Source: Alkaliphilus serpentinus
GTDB taxonomy: Bacteria; Bacillota; Clostridia; Peptostreptococcales; Natronincolaceae
Length of the DNA stretch: 64,000 nucleotides
Assembly: GCF_009017255.1 (NCBI RefSeq)
Contig: NZ_WBZB01000012.1
Coordinates: forward strand, 62,001 to 126,000
Reading direction: 5' to 3'
Shown here one piece after another: positions 52,801 to 62,329 of the stretch. The notes under the pieces were generated by a model. That model had not been told where the DNA came from. It did not search any database and saw only the letters and a program-made list of their open reading frames with translations. The stretch's first letter is position 1, and each line of letters opens with the position of its first letter. Position numbers and translations under genes: made by a program.

Positions 52801-55796
52801 GTGAGGATATGGGTAATGAAAACGAAAAGATGGTGCCTGTAACGGTTCAAAATACCAATGGGGGTTCCTTTACCAAATTTGATGGATATAAGTATGTTAA
52901 TCCAGGTTATGATGTGACAATTACCAAACTTACACCGGCCATTGGCAATACCGCCGGAGGAGATAGGATTCTTATATCAGGTGTTAACTTTAGAGCTAAA
53001 AACTATGGAAGCCTTGATGTTGATAACCCCGAAGAGCTTCCTGCTGTATACTTTGGTGGAATAAGGGTGCCATCACAGGATATCACCTTTGTAATACCAC
53101 CTAAAGGGGTATACCAAGAAGTTGAAACCACCGATTTAATAATTGTTGAAAACACACCAGCTAACCCAGCTGGAAGGGTGGATGTTACAGTTATAAACTT
53201 TGATGGAGCAACAGCTAACCTAAAGAGTTCCTTTGAATATAGGTCTAAGCAACCAGTAATAAACCAGGTTTTACCTAGCCAGGGAAGCCTTTATGGCAAT
53301 AGTGAAATAACCATTGTAGGTAGAGATTTTGTTGAAAAGGGCCTCCATGTGGTCTTCGGCAATGAGGTGGGCTCTACAGATGTTCTATCGGGTCAAGCCA
53401 CAGTAAAGCTAGGAGATATAATTGTTCGTTATAATGCATATGAAGAGGATAATATAACTCTACAATACAAAGAATTAGATAATCCCCTAGAGGTATATTT
53501 AGATGGAGAAGAAAATCCGGTTAGCAGCTTTCATATTGTTGAAGAAGAGGAATTTAAGATTGCTCGTATTAACTGGAGTAGTATTCCCGGTGGGGAAAAT
53601 TCCTATTTAGCTGATGAAAACATAAAAATAGAGGTGAAGGATAGCAACCTTATTGTTACTAGAAGAATAGGAGTAATCAAAAGGGTAGAAGGGGAAGAAC
53701 GAATAACCCTTTTAACTCCTCCGGCTGCATCAGTTGGTAAAACCCAATTAACAGTTTTTAATTATGATGGAAAAAACGCTAAAAAAGACTTCACCTATAC
53801 CAATCCCTTTAGACCACCAGTGATTACTGAAATCACACCCGTAGCTACAAAGGAAGTGGATGTTGTAGCGGGGGTTAACTATTCACCTCCAATAAGCATA
53901 GATGTAGCCACAGCTGCCCCCTCAGGAGGTTCGCCCTTGATCATCGAAGGCTCCAATTTTAGAGCCGGAGTCAAGGTATATATCGGGGATGAAGAAGCAG
54001 AGGTAAGAACTAAGAGCGCCAATGATGATGAATTAATTATCGTAGTACCTGAAGCTGTCGATGGAACAGTGGGACAGTATTTAAGAATATTAATTGTTAA
54101 CGAGGATGGAGGCTTTGCCTATGGAGACGTTGTGCCCGATGGTCAAAGCAGAAATCCATATTACTTCCAATATATAACCGAAGGTAGCGACCCCACCATA
54201 ACTTCAGTTGTACCAAATGAAGGACCTGTAACTGGAGGTACAAGAGTAACCATAACAGGTACTGAGTTTAAGGATGAAGATACCTTTGGAGTTCCAAAGG
54301 ATGTAACGGTACTAATCGGTGGAATACCAGTACCCCAGGATGATGTTACCTATATTAACCCCCAAACCCTTGAGGTGATTTTACCAGAGGGAAGGGTAGG
54401 GCCACAAACAATAGAGGTCATTAACTATGACCACGGTAGAGCAGTGGCAGAGGATGCTCTTACCTATATAAGTCAACCAACCATCACCCTAGTAGATCCC
54501 GGTAAGCTATTTACCAATGATATTGATACTGAGGTAACTATAACAGGAACCATGTTCCAGAGTGGTGCTAAGCTCTATATAGGTGCAACCCTAGTTCCTA
54601 TAGATGATGTAGAGGCTGGAGATACAGTTCATGCAACAGGAATAAGGGGTGTAACAACGGATCATAAAAACAGAGAAATGGCAGTTGTAGGTGGTGTTGC
54701 AGCGGCTTCGGTGGCATTCGAAAGCGAGACAACCCTAAAGGTTAAGTTTAACGAAGCCTTAGATTTAACCAATAGTCATATTATTATTGTAAATCCAGAT
54801 GGTGGGTTATCAAGCGAGTATAAAGATTTTGAATATCGAATACCCATACCTACAAGACCATTGGTTTTAGAAGCTATACCAGGAGCAGAAGCATCAGTAA
54901 CGCTTATTTGGTCTGACTCCCAGCCAGAGATATTAAATAGAGCCGATAGATATGAAATCTACGGTAAGAAGGCAAATGAAACAGAATACACCTTTATAGG
55001 CGACACCAGAGATCATGAATTCCTTGTTAAAGGTCTGGAGATTAATACCGACTACAGCTTTATGGTAAGGGCCATGAACCGATATGGTAGTGCTCTAGAA
55101 TTCGCAGAAGTTAAGGTTAGAACCTTGAATGAAAGGGAAGACCAACAGCTTAGAGAGAAGCTAGAGGAACTTGATGAAGAAGACCAAAAGCTTAAGAAGG
55201 AAGGCCATGAGGAAATTAATGGATCTAATGTTGTTAGAACAATAGGGGTGGAGGAAATATCCCAAGCCATCCCGGCCTATGTAATAGATTTCTCTTTAGA
55301 GAAATATAAAAATCAAAGTAGCTACACGGTAGCAATACCCGTAGAGGTGATCCTGAACTTAAACAGAAAGCTGACAATAACCGACGGCAGAATGAGTTTC
55401 ACCTTCCTACCAAAGGATTTATATACAAGAGAAGTAAGCAAAGTATCTGTAAAGGATCTTGAAGATGCCCATGTTAGGGTGACCTTTACAAGGATGTCAG
55501 GTGAAGCTGGAGAAGGCTTATTAACTGCCATATCCCGAAGGCAGAGAAGAGCTTCAGATATATATGAACTATCCCTACAGCTTCAGGTGGCAAAGGAAAT
55601 ATGTGATATCAACAGTATGCTAAGAAATGGAGTACTAAGTATCAACTTCGATTCCATGGCCTACCCAATGGCAAATAAAGACAAGCTATACGTAGGACAA
55701 TATGATATGGTAAACCATAGCTTTACAAAGGTAGATGATGGCAATAGCGCCAGCATACGAAATAAAGGAAGATATGTGCTGTTGGCAAACAGGTAG
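49839..55796 (+). CDS. Giant secreted IPT/TIG-repeat protein
   Basis: Exported protein of 1985 residues. After a signal peptide (1-28) come about 11 Ig-like IPT/TIG modules, recognised by openings such as TPTITSITPNKGP, QPYIQSIIPNTGG, RPQINNIIPNLGD and DPTITSVVPNEGPVTGGTRV. A fibronectin type III-like domain (about 1670-1762) follows, then a Glu/Lys-rich coiled stretch (about 1765-1795) and a unique C-terminal domain (about 1800-1985). It has no SLH, LPxTG or C-terminal membrane segment, so how it stays on the cell is unclear; the SLH proteins encoded next may hold it. The modular form suggests an adhesin or matrix filament (inference). Confidence 0.88.
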   Translation: MRRKLAMLATFIMLFNTIFTTINIEEVYGAVTPTVDSIVIEEEVRVVNGQRVTSYSVNFNGYPLNNVTAIRVRTTADPADGAVKTLTGFTKVGDGTSDLLYTPSGAGQTLASIFGTTGNVYFGVIADGVEYITNKAFLIPPDSNVMKVDYINGLSPASWPINVNKGEDLKVQGTHFTNPAIDDPYYKLGITTGDFVASEVPYTSNLTKDEIDIDTSSEYLNAGQNLNLIFQKKSGSFVTIRYVVRDAVNIANPLNLGDVSVSPLRGTSGTIVRIRANNHIPLLDAGTKVYIGGIEANRNVSSFSDGTFDYTEGGDNKKGIEVVVPALPSTGVTYPIVIRNLDGDTYQHDQGFYYEAAPSSLLNIIGINPDKAYTNEEQLIDGLRIQNLVVVNNIDNYGTISNTEEGTTGVGSNLNYFKNDDDPKSYYIKYELAEPNHFIERKITVNIALKANITNVPLALDAPQGITTIEVVTDKVGLAGTYEVTARTETIYYQMDGTDLVELQYRVEEAPYSQQNKVNFIFEPDITTPTITSITPNKGPYAENIVATITGQNFRVIENIDGNRYYPTIVLGTQSITSDGKYKVITKNTNGETITYLSPNSNGNDVVDGSYQILPDVEFLVLDAQNNIVDGKFRQAGTKIKFTIPAGLGNFSGFADLHVYNPSPSGGLGGKDTVENIFEYVSPGPDVLWPVIESATPNKVAVGKQEQVTIKGRNFQPDAILTVDGEVVQNRSINVVTGTITFNAPAGRVGKTFIQIINPDGGFASTPFEFIQTFSQPYIQSIIPNTGGKGSLVIIKGTGFFPADPALENDDRRMGTRVYIDGKDINREYYRVGDVPEGDLELRPFVNDYYPDEDGNPIPIYGPDGQVLQAMGSNVVVVDNNTIYVLIPDPKDVNKSFFMNTPLDVRVVNPDLGSHTVNGGFRFVDVVTRPQINNIIPNLGDYRGGNIVEIQGENLLEGVKVYFGTQLAEVYRRSNNARTLWAYVPPYGEDMGNENEKMVPVTVQNTNGGSFTKFDGYKYVNPGYDVTITKLTPAIGNTAGGDRILISGVNFRAKNYGSLDVDNPEELPAVYFGGIRVPSQDITFVIPPKGVYQEVETTDLIIVENTPANPAGRVDVTVINFDGATANLKSSFEYRSKQPVINQVLPSQGSLYGNSEITIVGRDFVEKGLHVVFGNEVGSTDVLSGQATVKLGDIIVRYNAYEEDNITLQYKELDNPLEVYLDGEENPVSSFHIVEEEEFKIARINWSSIPGGENSYLADENIKIEVKDSNLIVTRRIGVIKRVEGEERITLLTPPAASVGKTQLTVFNYDGKNAKKDFTYTNPFRPPVITEITPVATKEVDVVAGVNYSPPISIDVATAAPSGGSPLIIEGSNFRAGVKVYIGDEEAEVRTKSANDDELIIVVPEAVDGTVGQYLRILIVNEDGGFAYGDVVPDGQSRNPYYFQYITEGSDPTITSVVPNEGPVTGGTRVTITGTEFKDEDTFGVPKDVTVLIGGIPVPQDDVTYINPQTLEVILPEGRVGPQTIEVINYDHGRAVAEDALTYISQPTITLVDPGKLFTNDIDTEVTITGTMFQSGAKLYIGATLVPIDDVEAGDTVHATGIRGVTTDHKNREMAVVGGVAAASVAFESETTLKVKFNEALDLTNSHIIIVNPDGGLSSEYKDFEYRIPIPTRPLVLEAIPGAEASVTLIWSDSQPEILNRADRYEIYGKKANETEYTFIGDTRDHEFLVKGLEINTDYSFMVRAMNRYGSALEFAEVKVRTLNEREDQQLREKLEELDEEDQKLKKEGHEEINGSNVVRTIGVEEISQAIPAYVIDFSLEKYKNQSSYTVAIPVEVILNLNRKLTITDGRMSFTFLPKDLYTREVSKVSVKDLEDAHVRVTFTRMSGEAGEGLLTAISRRQRRASDIYELSLQLQVAKEICDINSMLRNGVLSINFDSMAYPMANKDKLYVGQYDMVNHSFTKVDDGNSASIRNKGRYVLLANR

Positions 55797-55824
55797 CTAA
55801 AGGGGGGAGTTTTCCCCTTTAGCT
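55795..55824 (+). terminator. Hairpin at the end of the IPT/TIG gene
   Basis: AGCTAAAGGGG pairs with CCCCTTTAGCT (11 bp). There is no T tract; it abuts a TTCAACA-type inverted end. Confidence 0.5.
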
Positions 55825-56008
55825 AATGTTAAATGTTGAATGTTGAATTTAGGTAGAAAATTGAAGGCAATTTTCTGGTAGAAATTAATATAGCTAAGTT
55901 ACTAATACCAATCATTACATGCGCTAGCTATTTTATTTCTATTTAGGCAATTAATACCTGATTTGGTTAGTGGAAATCTCAATAATTCAACACTTAACAT
56001 TTAACATT
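55825..56008. repeat. MITE-like unit, copy 8
   Basis: The left end AATGTTAAATGTTGAATGTT (55825-55844) is complementary, with mismatches, to the right end AATTCAACACTTAACATTTA (from 55984). An AGAAAATT/AATTTTCT stem lies near the left end. Confidence 0.65.
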
Positions 56009-56226
56009 AATCTTTTATCATTTAGTTTAGCATTAGTACTTATTCTTATATCTTTAATAAAATAGCTTCGATTTATCGAAGCCACAACAATTCAACATTC
56101 AACATTTAACATTCAACATTAATCTTTTATCATTTAGTTTTGCATTTTAGTACTTGTTCTTATATATTTTATAAAAATAGCTTCGATTTATTGAAGCCAC
56201 AATAATTCAACATTCAACATTAATCT
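56003..56226 (+). repeat. Tandem duplication of a 112-bp repeat-bearing segment, copies 9 and 10
   Basis: 56003-56114 and 56115-56226 are near-identical. Each begins AACATTAATCTTTTATCATT and holds a GCTTCGA hairpin (56065-56082; 56180-56197, the latter with a G-T pair) followed by AATTCAACATTCAACATT. The segment lies 70 bases before the SLH gene. Confidence 0.85.
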
Positions 56227-56296
56227 TTATGTTTCGATTTTTATTTTTAATTTTCAATTTTTCAATTCTCAATTATATTTTACTGGAGGTATCCCT

Positions 56297-59077
56297 ATGG
56301 TAAAGCACTATAAAAGCATCAGCCTGATATTAATAGCCCTACTAATAATTCAAATAATTCCCGCCTATGGGATTGATGGCTTTACCCCTGAAAATCCTTA
56401 TCAGGGAATTAACAGTGCTGATATCCTTTTGAGGAATATTACAATGAATGATATAGCATCCCATTGGGCTAGAGAAGCTATACAAGAGGCAGCTGCCCTA
56501 CAACTTATGATGGGGGATTCCAATACCTTTAGGCCAGATGACACCCTAAATCATATGGAGGCCGTTACAGTATTGGTAAGGGCAATAGGCATGGAGGCAG
56601 AGGCCCAACAATTTGGTGAGAATCAAGCTGAAGCCCCCGTTGGGAATTTTGCTGTTTTAAGTGTAATAGACAATTGGGCTAAGGGGTATGTCCAACTGGC
56701 CATACAGAACAACATCATCACCAATGAAGAGGTAAATGAAATCCTAAATATTACACCCCAACAGGCAGAAGATCTAGAAGCCATAGTAGAACAGCGCTTA
56801 GATGCCTATGGTGAAGATATTACACCCCAGGAGAGGGCAGCCCTAGAAGCTCAAATCAGAGATCAACTGGAACTTTCCCGATGGAAGAGTCCCATCAGTC
56901 GTCAAATGATGGCTCTATGGATAGCCAGAGCCCTTGAACTTCAACCTATTTATGGAAATGAAATGATAGAGGTATACAGCTTCGACGATTGGAACAGAAT
57001 CGATACCGATAAAATACCCTATATAGAAGCCATATTACAGGAGGACATCATGTCTGGTATGGGTGAAAGCTTTTCTCCTAATGGTAGACTAACTCGAGGC
57101 CAAATGGCTCAGATCATGCTGAATGTAAGGGACGACCTTCTAGAAAAAAGGGGAGTAACCAAACTAGAGGGGCAAGTTGTTAAGATAGAAGAGTATCATC
57201 AGCAGGGGAACCACGCGAAACTAATCACTTTTGAAACCACTGATAAATCCTATGAGATTATTTCCTTATTGGAAGGCAAAACCGATTTTATTGTATTAAG
57301 AAATAATCATCTACAGCTATCCTCTAGCTTGAGGGTGGAAGACTTTTTAGAATTATTTATAAACCCTGATGGCAAGATATTTTATGGTAGGGTAATACCA
57401 GAAGAAGAAATCATCATTGAAGGCTTCATTAATTCCCTTGATAGGGATAATTATCATCTTTCCTTAACAGACTTTGATGATGATGCCCATTTTCTTTCAG
57501 CAGATGCAAGTACTCCCGTAGTCATTAACGGTAAACCTGCTACCTTTAAAGATCTTTTAGTTGGACAAGAAGCAATATTAACCATAAAAAATAATAAAGT
57601 AATCAATATAGAAGGATATCTAGAAGAAGATCCAAATCTTCATGGCTATATTCCTCCAGGTAGCAGAACAAAGGTGGGGGATGTATTATATATCAATGGC
57701 CTAGAAATTGCCCTTAAAACCAGTGATGGGATTGAAAGATATCAAATAACCGACTTTACACAGGTTATAAGAAATGAGAACTCTGCCAACCTTAACCAAA
57801 TCAAAAAAGGTGATCGAGTGATTCTATCCTTTGACGATATCTATAGCTCTGAGATTTCAGCCATACAGGTTGAAGATGATGAAAGGCACATAACAGCTGT
57901 TTATCGTGGGGTGATAGAACAGGTTAATGAAAGAAGTGATGAGCTCCTTTTAGATAAAGTAGAGGTATTAAATAATAATAAGTGGGTTGCAAACCAAGCT
58001 ACTAAAATCAAGCTTAAGGTTGGAGAGAGCATCTACTCCGGTGGAGTTAAAATAACCCTAAAGGAACTAGCCACCAACAAAGGAAAAGAAGTGTATGCCG
58101 CCGTTGAAAGCAGCTATGGAGTAGAGAAAACAGTTAAGGTTCTCCTAAAAAAAGGAGGAAACCAAATGTACTCCAATAAAATTACCAGCATCCATTATGG
58201 TACCGGTAGGATGGTCGTAAGCAATAATTCAATAAACTATCACGATGGAACCATTGTCATACAAAATAATCGACTTCTAGATAGCTTAAACCTTGAGGAA
58301 TCCCAAAGCGTTTTCCTAACGGCAGACTTCAATAATAATGAAAGAACTGCTGCGATTGTAGCTATAGATTATGACGGAATTCTAGACGATAGAATTGATG
58401 GCTCAAGGCTAGTGGTTTATCGAGGAAAAATAGATGCAATAGGAGATTATAAAGTAACCATTGGAAGATTGGCCTATCAGTTAGACTACTTGCAACTTGA
58501 AGAGAATAAGTGGGTGGAAGATACAAGACCGACATCTGTGTCCTTGACGGATGATACCTATGTGTATGATAGTGAGCTGGAGCTGGAGGTAGATACCTTA
58601 GCCTTCCTAGATTCACAATACATCGATCCATCAAAAATAAAGAACACAACCTTAAGAAATAGAATAAAAAATAAACACTACCTAGGTAAAACCGCCTACT
58701 TCATTGTAAGGGAATACGGAGAGGGTGAGGAAATGGCTCAAGAGCTATTGGCCATTAATCTAACTCCCCACCAAAAATTCTATACCAATAGGGTAAATAC
58801 CGACCATGGGGCCATTGGTGAAATCCAATCCATAGATTTAGACACAGGAGAAATAACCATAGGCAACTTAAAGAATTGGAACCAACTATCAAACCGATGG
58901 CAGGAAGCTTCAGGTCAAGACCCAATCAGTATAGATAAGGCAGTTATATTACTGAACGATGAGGCCCTTACAAGGGATGAGCTTTATCGAATTAAAGACA
59001 ATGCCAGTGTTTACTTAATTAAGAACAAGGATGTGTCAACCCAGGATGACGCCTATATCCTAATAATAGAACAGTAA
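56297..59077 (+). CDS. SLH-domain surface protein
   Basis: Exported protein of 926 residues. Signal peptide 1-25; three SLH domains at the N terminus: about 50-101 (IASHWAREAIQEAAALQLMM), about 118-221 (interrupted by a helical insert QQAEDLEAIVEQRLDAYGED) and about 223-278 (IMSGMGESFSPNGRLTRGQM). The remaining 640 residues are beta-rich with repeated patterns (KVINIEGYLEED, KKGDRVILSFDD, VEQVNERSDELLL) that I cannot assign. TGGAGG precedes the ATG. The next gene starts 13 bases after its stop, so the two form an operon. Confidence 0.88.
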   Translation: MVKHYKSISLILIALLIIQIIPAYGIDGFTPENPYQGINSADILLRNITMNDIASHWAREAIQEAAALQLMMGDSNTFRPDDTLNHMEAVTVLVRAIGMEAEAQQFGENQAEAPVGNFAVLSVIDNWAKGYVQLAIQNNIITNEEVNEILNITPQQAEDLEAIVEQRLDAYGEDITPQERAALEAQIRDQLELSRWKSPISRQMMALWIARALELQPIYGNEMIEVYSFDDWNRIDTDKIPYIEAILQEDIMSGMGESFSPNGRLTRGQMAQIMLNVRDDLLEKRGVTKLEGQVVKIEEYHQQGNHAKLITFETTDKSYEIISLLEGKTDFIVLRNNHLQLSSSLRVEDFLELFINPDGKIFYGRVIPEEEIIIEGFINSLDRDNYHLSLTDFDDDAHFLSADASTPVVINGKPATFKDLLVGQEAILTIKNNKVINIEGYLEEDPNLHGYIPPGSRTKVGDVLYINGLEIALKTSDGIERYQITDFTQVIRNENSANLNQIKKGDRVILSFDDIYSSEISAIQVEDDERHITAVYRGVIEQVNERSDELLLDKVEVLNNNKWVANQATKIKLKVGESIYSGGVKITLKELATNKGKEVYAAVESSYGVEKTVKVLLKKGGNQMYSNKITSIHYGTGRMVVSNNSINYHDGTIVIQNNRLLDSLNLEESQSVFLTADFNNNERTAAIVAIDYDGILDDRIDGSRLVVYRGKIDAIGDYKVTIGRLAYQLDYLQLEENKWVEDTRPTSVSLTDDTYVYDSELELEVDTLAFLDSQYIDPSKIKNTTLRNRIKNKHYLGKTAYFIVREYGEGEEMAQELLAINLTPHQKFYTNRVNTDHGAIGEIQSIDLDTGEITIGNLKNWNQLSNRWQEASGQDPISIDKAVILLNDEALTRDELYRIKDNASVYLIKNKDVSTQDDAYILIIEQ

Positions 59078-59090
59078 AGGGGGCAAGACC

Positions 59091-60554
59091 ATGAAGAAAA
59101 AACTCATATTGATATTGATGGTGGTTATGCTATCCCTTACAACCCAAAGCTTTGCACTGATAATACCTGGCTACGAGGGTGGCATATCCAATGAAATGCT
59201 CTACCAAGAGGTGATTTTTGTAACCGGTGAGGCCATATTGTTGGAGGGCACCCTAGATGTTAGGAAAACTGAAAGGGACAATTCTGGTACGGAAAGGTAC
59301 ACCTATCGTCTAGAGAACTTAGAAAAGGGTGCAGAGCTTAGTCGGACAGTAAATTTAAGCAAAACCATTGAGGTGATAGGGGATCAAAAAACCGAAGTTT
59401 ATACGGTTACCAGCTTCAGAGAAACCATAGAAGTCAATGGTGTGAATTATGAAGTAGATCAAAGAAATATGCAATGGAGTAAATCCAATGTTTTTCAAAC
59501 CAAACCGGGAGTAACCTACTTTGCTGGCAACTGGAATGGTAGAAAGCATTATACCGTTAATGATGGCGAAGGCAAACTAATGGTTGAAACCATGGGAACC
59601 CTTGTTGGTTATGACCAGCATTGGGGTAGAACAGAGAATCAAACCCTAGAGCATTACCTACAATATGAAGGTACTGGAGAGGATGCCATTACTTGGGAGG
59701 CTACAGCAAAGGTAGAGGCTGTCCATAATCGTACGATGGACTACTCCTACGAAGCAAACAACCCTACCCAAATAAGCTTCCGTGGAGGCTTTGTCATAAC
59801 CCAACAGGAGGAAAATGTTTTAAAGGTAAGCTATGACCTCCCTCGATTAGAGGAGGATGGAAGTGTTAAGAGCCAAAGGAATATTGACACCGTCAGCTTC
59901 AGCTTAGATACAAATCCAACAAACCAAAGGTTGATTATACCTGCTATGAGGGATGTTTCAGGCCACTGGGCAGAAGAAAATATTCTGCTATTGGCAAGCT
60001 TAGGTGCTGTATATCCCGATAGTACAAATTTCGGACCATCCTTAGAAATGACACGAGGAGACTTTGCTAGGGCAGTGGCAGTTGCTATGGGACTTCCCGT
60101 AGAAGAGCCCCCAACCCAACAGAGATCAGTTACAACAGTAGAAGAAACACCGTTATTTTTAGATGTAAATAGTGATGATGAGAATGCAAAATATATTAAA
60201 GCAGTTACCGAAAAGGGAATCATGAATGGTAAGGGTCATGGTCGATTCTATCCAAACGATAGCCTAACCAAAGCAGAAGCAACTGTAGTTCTCATTAGGC
60301 TATTGGGTTTTGAAGACCTTGCGCCAATCCAGCAATACAGTACAGGCTTTAGTGACGATTCCCAATTGCCCAACTGGGGAAAGGATTGTGTATATGTAGC
60401 AAAGGAGCTTGGCCTAGTACAGGGTAGTGGCAACTATTTTTATCCCAATAAAGCCCTTACGAAAGCAGAAGCAGTAACAATGCTAACCAATCTGATCAAT
60501 TATCTTCAATATGAATTAAGATTCGATTATAGAGAGAACTTGTTGAATTACTAA
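59091..60554 (+). CDS. Secreted protein with C-terminal SLH domains
   Basis: Exported protein of 487 residues with a signal peptide (1-22), a unique N-terminal beta domain (about 30-280, YQEVIFVTGEAILLEGTLDV) and three C-terminal SLH domains: about 285-335 (SGHWAEENILLLASLGAVYP), about 350-402 (ITEKGIMNG-type AVTEKGIMNGKGHGRFYPN) and about 410-470 (AKELGLVQGSGNYFYPNKAL). AAGGGGG precedes the ATG. It is co-transcribed with the 926-residue SLH protein; opposite placement of the SLH modules suggests two partners of one surface complex (inference). Confidence 0.88.
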   Translation: MKKKLILILMVVMLSLTTQSFALIIPGYEGGISNEMLYQEVIFVTGEAILLEGTLDVRKTERDNSGTERYTYRLENLEKGAELSRTVNLSKTIEVIGDQKTEVYTVTSFRETIEVNGVNYEVDQRNMQWSKSNVFQTKPGVTYFAGNWNGRKHYTVNDGEGKLMVETMGTLVGYDQHWGRTENQTLEHYLQYEGTGEDAITWEATAKVEAVHNRTMDYSYEANNPTQISFRGGFVITQQEENVLKVSYDLPRLEEDGSVKSQRNIDTVSFSLDTNPTNQRLIIPAMRDVSGHWAEENILLLASLGAVYPDSTNFGPSLEMTRGDFARAVAVAMGLPVEEPPTQQRSVTTVEETPLFLDVNSDDENAKYIKAVTEKGIMNGKGHGRFYPNDSLTKAEATVVLIRLLGFEDLAPIQQYSTGFSDDSQLPNWGKDCVYVAKELGLVQGSGNYFYPNKALTKAEAVTMLTNLINYLQYELRFDYRENLLNY

Positions 60555-60710
60555 TATAGTTCAGTGAATAGTTAATAACAAATAGTGAATAACTTAGATC
60601 TTTTATTCATAAGTTAATCTAAGATTTCTATGCTATAATAATAGTAGAAATTGTATATATCAGTTTCTACTATTATTTGCTTAATGGGTTGAAATTGTTT
60701 TTATAAAATA
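60555..60710. other. AT-rich spacer
   Basis: It contains the inverted repeat AGTAGAAA/TTTCTACT (about 60644 and 60664) and AGATCTTTTATTCATAAG-type sequence; no terminator with a T tract is clear. The repeat copy that follows lies before ctpA. Confidence 0.4.
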
Positions 60711-60766
60711 GCTTTGACTATTCAAAGCATCCTAAATTCAACATTCAACATTTAACATTCAACATT
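60711..60766 (+). repeat. GCTTTGA-hairpin/TTCAACA repeat, copy 11, with compensated stem
   Basis: GCTTTGACTATTCAAAGC keeps a perfect 7-bp stem although both strands differ from the common GCTTCGA/TCGAAGC. It is followed by four TTCAACA-type units and lies 78 bases before ctpA. Confidence 0.9.
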
Positions 60767-60844
60767 AATATTTCAAATGGTTTTGTTTTGTAATTACTAA
60801 TTATTCATTACTAATTACTAATTGATTTTATAGGAGGTTATATA

Positions 60845-62260
60845 ATGAGGCAAAAATTTAAACAAATGGCAGTAGTACTGGTCCTGGTAATGGCATTGAT
60901 TGCAACAACCATCCCTTTTGCCTACGGACAAGAGTATAGTGAGGATCTTTTAGAATACCTTAGAAAGCAGATTGTAAAAAAATATGTCGATCCAATAACC
61001 CAAGAAGAGCTAGTTGGAGACACACCACAAGAAATTTTCGAAAACCTAGATGTACATAGTGTGTTTTATACAGAGGAAGAGTTTTCTGACTTCCTCGGTG
61101 GAATTCAGGGGGAGTTCGCAGGAATCGGCGTGTATATTGAAGAAAAGGATGGAAAGATCCTTGTGATTGAACCAATAGAAGGCTCACCTGCCCATGAAGC
61201 AGGGATAAGGTCAGGGGATGAAATCTATACTGTAGATGGTAAGGTAATAAGAGATATGGTTTTAGACGAAGCCGCTAATCTTATAAAAGGAGAAGCAGGC
61301 ACTGAGGTTAAATTAGGAATAAAAAGAAAAGGGAGCGCTAAAACCCTATACTTTAACATAACAAGAGTGATTTTTGAAAACAATCCCATCAGCGTTGAGG
61401 TTATTGATGGTGTTGGATACATAAGCATAAGCATGTTTAATGAAAAGGCCCACGTTAATTTTACCAATGCTATCGGCGAACTTCTTTACGAAGAGGGAGT
61501 AAAACAGCTTATTGTTGATTTAAGAAACAATCCCGGAGGATCATTGAGCGAGGTGGTAAACATATCCAATCTTCTTGTTCCAAGGGGTCCGGTACTTCAC
61601 ATAGAGTATAATAATCATAAAGTTACCTATACCTCCTTTTTAAAGAAGCCATTGTTTGAGGATCTTGTAATTCTAGTTAATGAAGGCAGTGCCAGTGCAT
61701 CGGAAATCCTGGCCGGTGCAGTGAAGGATACCCAAGCAGGAGTATTAATAGGAACAAAAACCTATGGTAAGGGCTCCGTCCAAAGAATATATCCGCTGAT
61801 GGATGGCACAGGCTATAAGCTGACAGAGGCAAGATATCTATCACCTAACTATAATGTTATAGACGGAATAGGTGTAACTCCAGATTATGTTATAGAAAGA
61901 TATCCAGAACATATTAATCTAGAGGAGCTTCTGCCGATAGAATTCACATCTACAATCTCCCTAAACACCACAGGAGATAACGTTGTAGCCCTACAACAAA
62001 GATTAATGGGCCTTGGCTATGAAATAGAAGACAACGAAGGAGAATATAAGGAAGGTACCCAAAGGGCAGTAATGGACTTTGCAGAAGATTATAACCTAGA
62101 AGCTTCTGAAGCGACACCTGAGCTAATCCAAGAGCTAGAATATTATTTCTGGCTAGAGGTTGCTAGCCCAGAAAATGATCAACAGCTGAACTATGCTTTA
62201 GATTATCTAAAAGAAAAGAGTGCAGAAAAGGATGAGGTAGTAGGGGAGTATTGTAAATAA
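60845..62260 (+). CDS. CtpA-type S41 carboxy-terminal processing protease
   Basis: Exported serine protease of 471 residues with a signal peptide (1-28), a PDZ domain (about 85-170, FAGIGVYIEEKDGKILVIEP) and the S41 catalytic core. The nucleophile is Ser284 (NEGSASASEI) and the general base Lys309 (KTYGKGSVQ). A peptidoglycan-binding_1-like helical domain (about 375-425, VVALQQRLMGLGYEI) would place it at the wall. Related proteases process spore signalling or surface proteins. Here it closes the SLH/IPT block, so surface proteins are likely substrates (inference). AGGAGG precedes the ATG. Confidence 0.92.
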   Translation: MRQKFKQMAVVLVLVMALIATTIPFAYGQEYSEDLLEYLRKQIVKKYVDPITQEELVGDTPQEIFENLDVHSVFYTEEEFSDFLGGIQGEFAGIGVYIEEKDGKILVIEPIEGSPAHEAGIRSGDEIYTVDGKVIRDMVLDEAANLIKGEAGTEVKLGIKRKGSAKTLYFNITRVIFENNPISVEVIDGVGYISISMFNEKAHVNFTNAIGELLYEEGVKQLIVDLRNNPGGSLSEVVNISNLLVPRGPVLHIEYNNHKVTYTSFLKKPLFEDLVILVNEGSASASEILAGAVKDTQAGVLIGTKTYGKGSVQRIYPLMDGTGYKLTEARYLSPNYNVIDGIGVTPDYVIERYPEHINLEELLPIEFTSTISLNTTGDNVVALQQRLMGLGYEIEDNEGEYKEGTQRAVMDFAEDYNLEASEATPELIQELEYYFWLEVASPENDQQLNYALDYLKEKSAEKDEVVGEYCK

Positions 62261-62329
62261 AGTCATATCTGCAGATGCTAATTGTGATATAATCTATATA
62301 TAATTTTTACTCAAAGGGGGGTCTTATTT

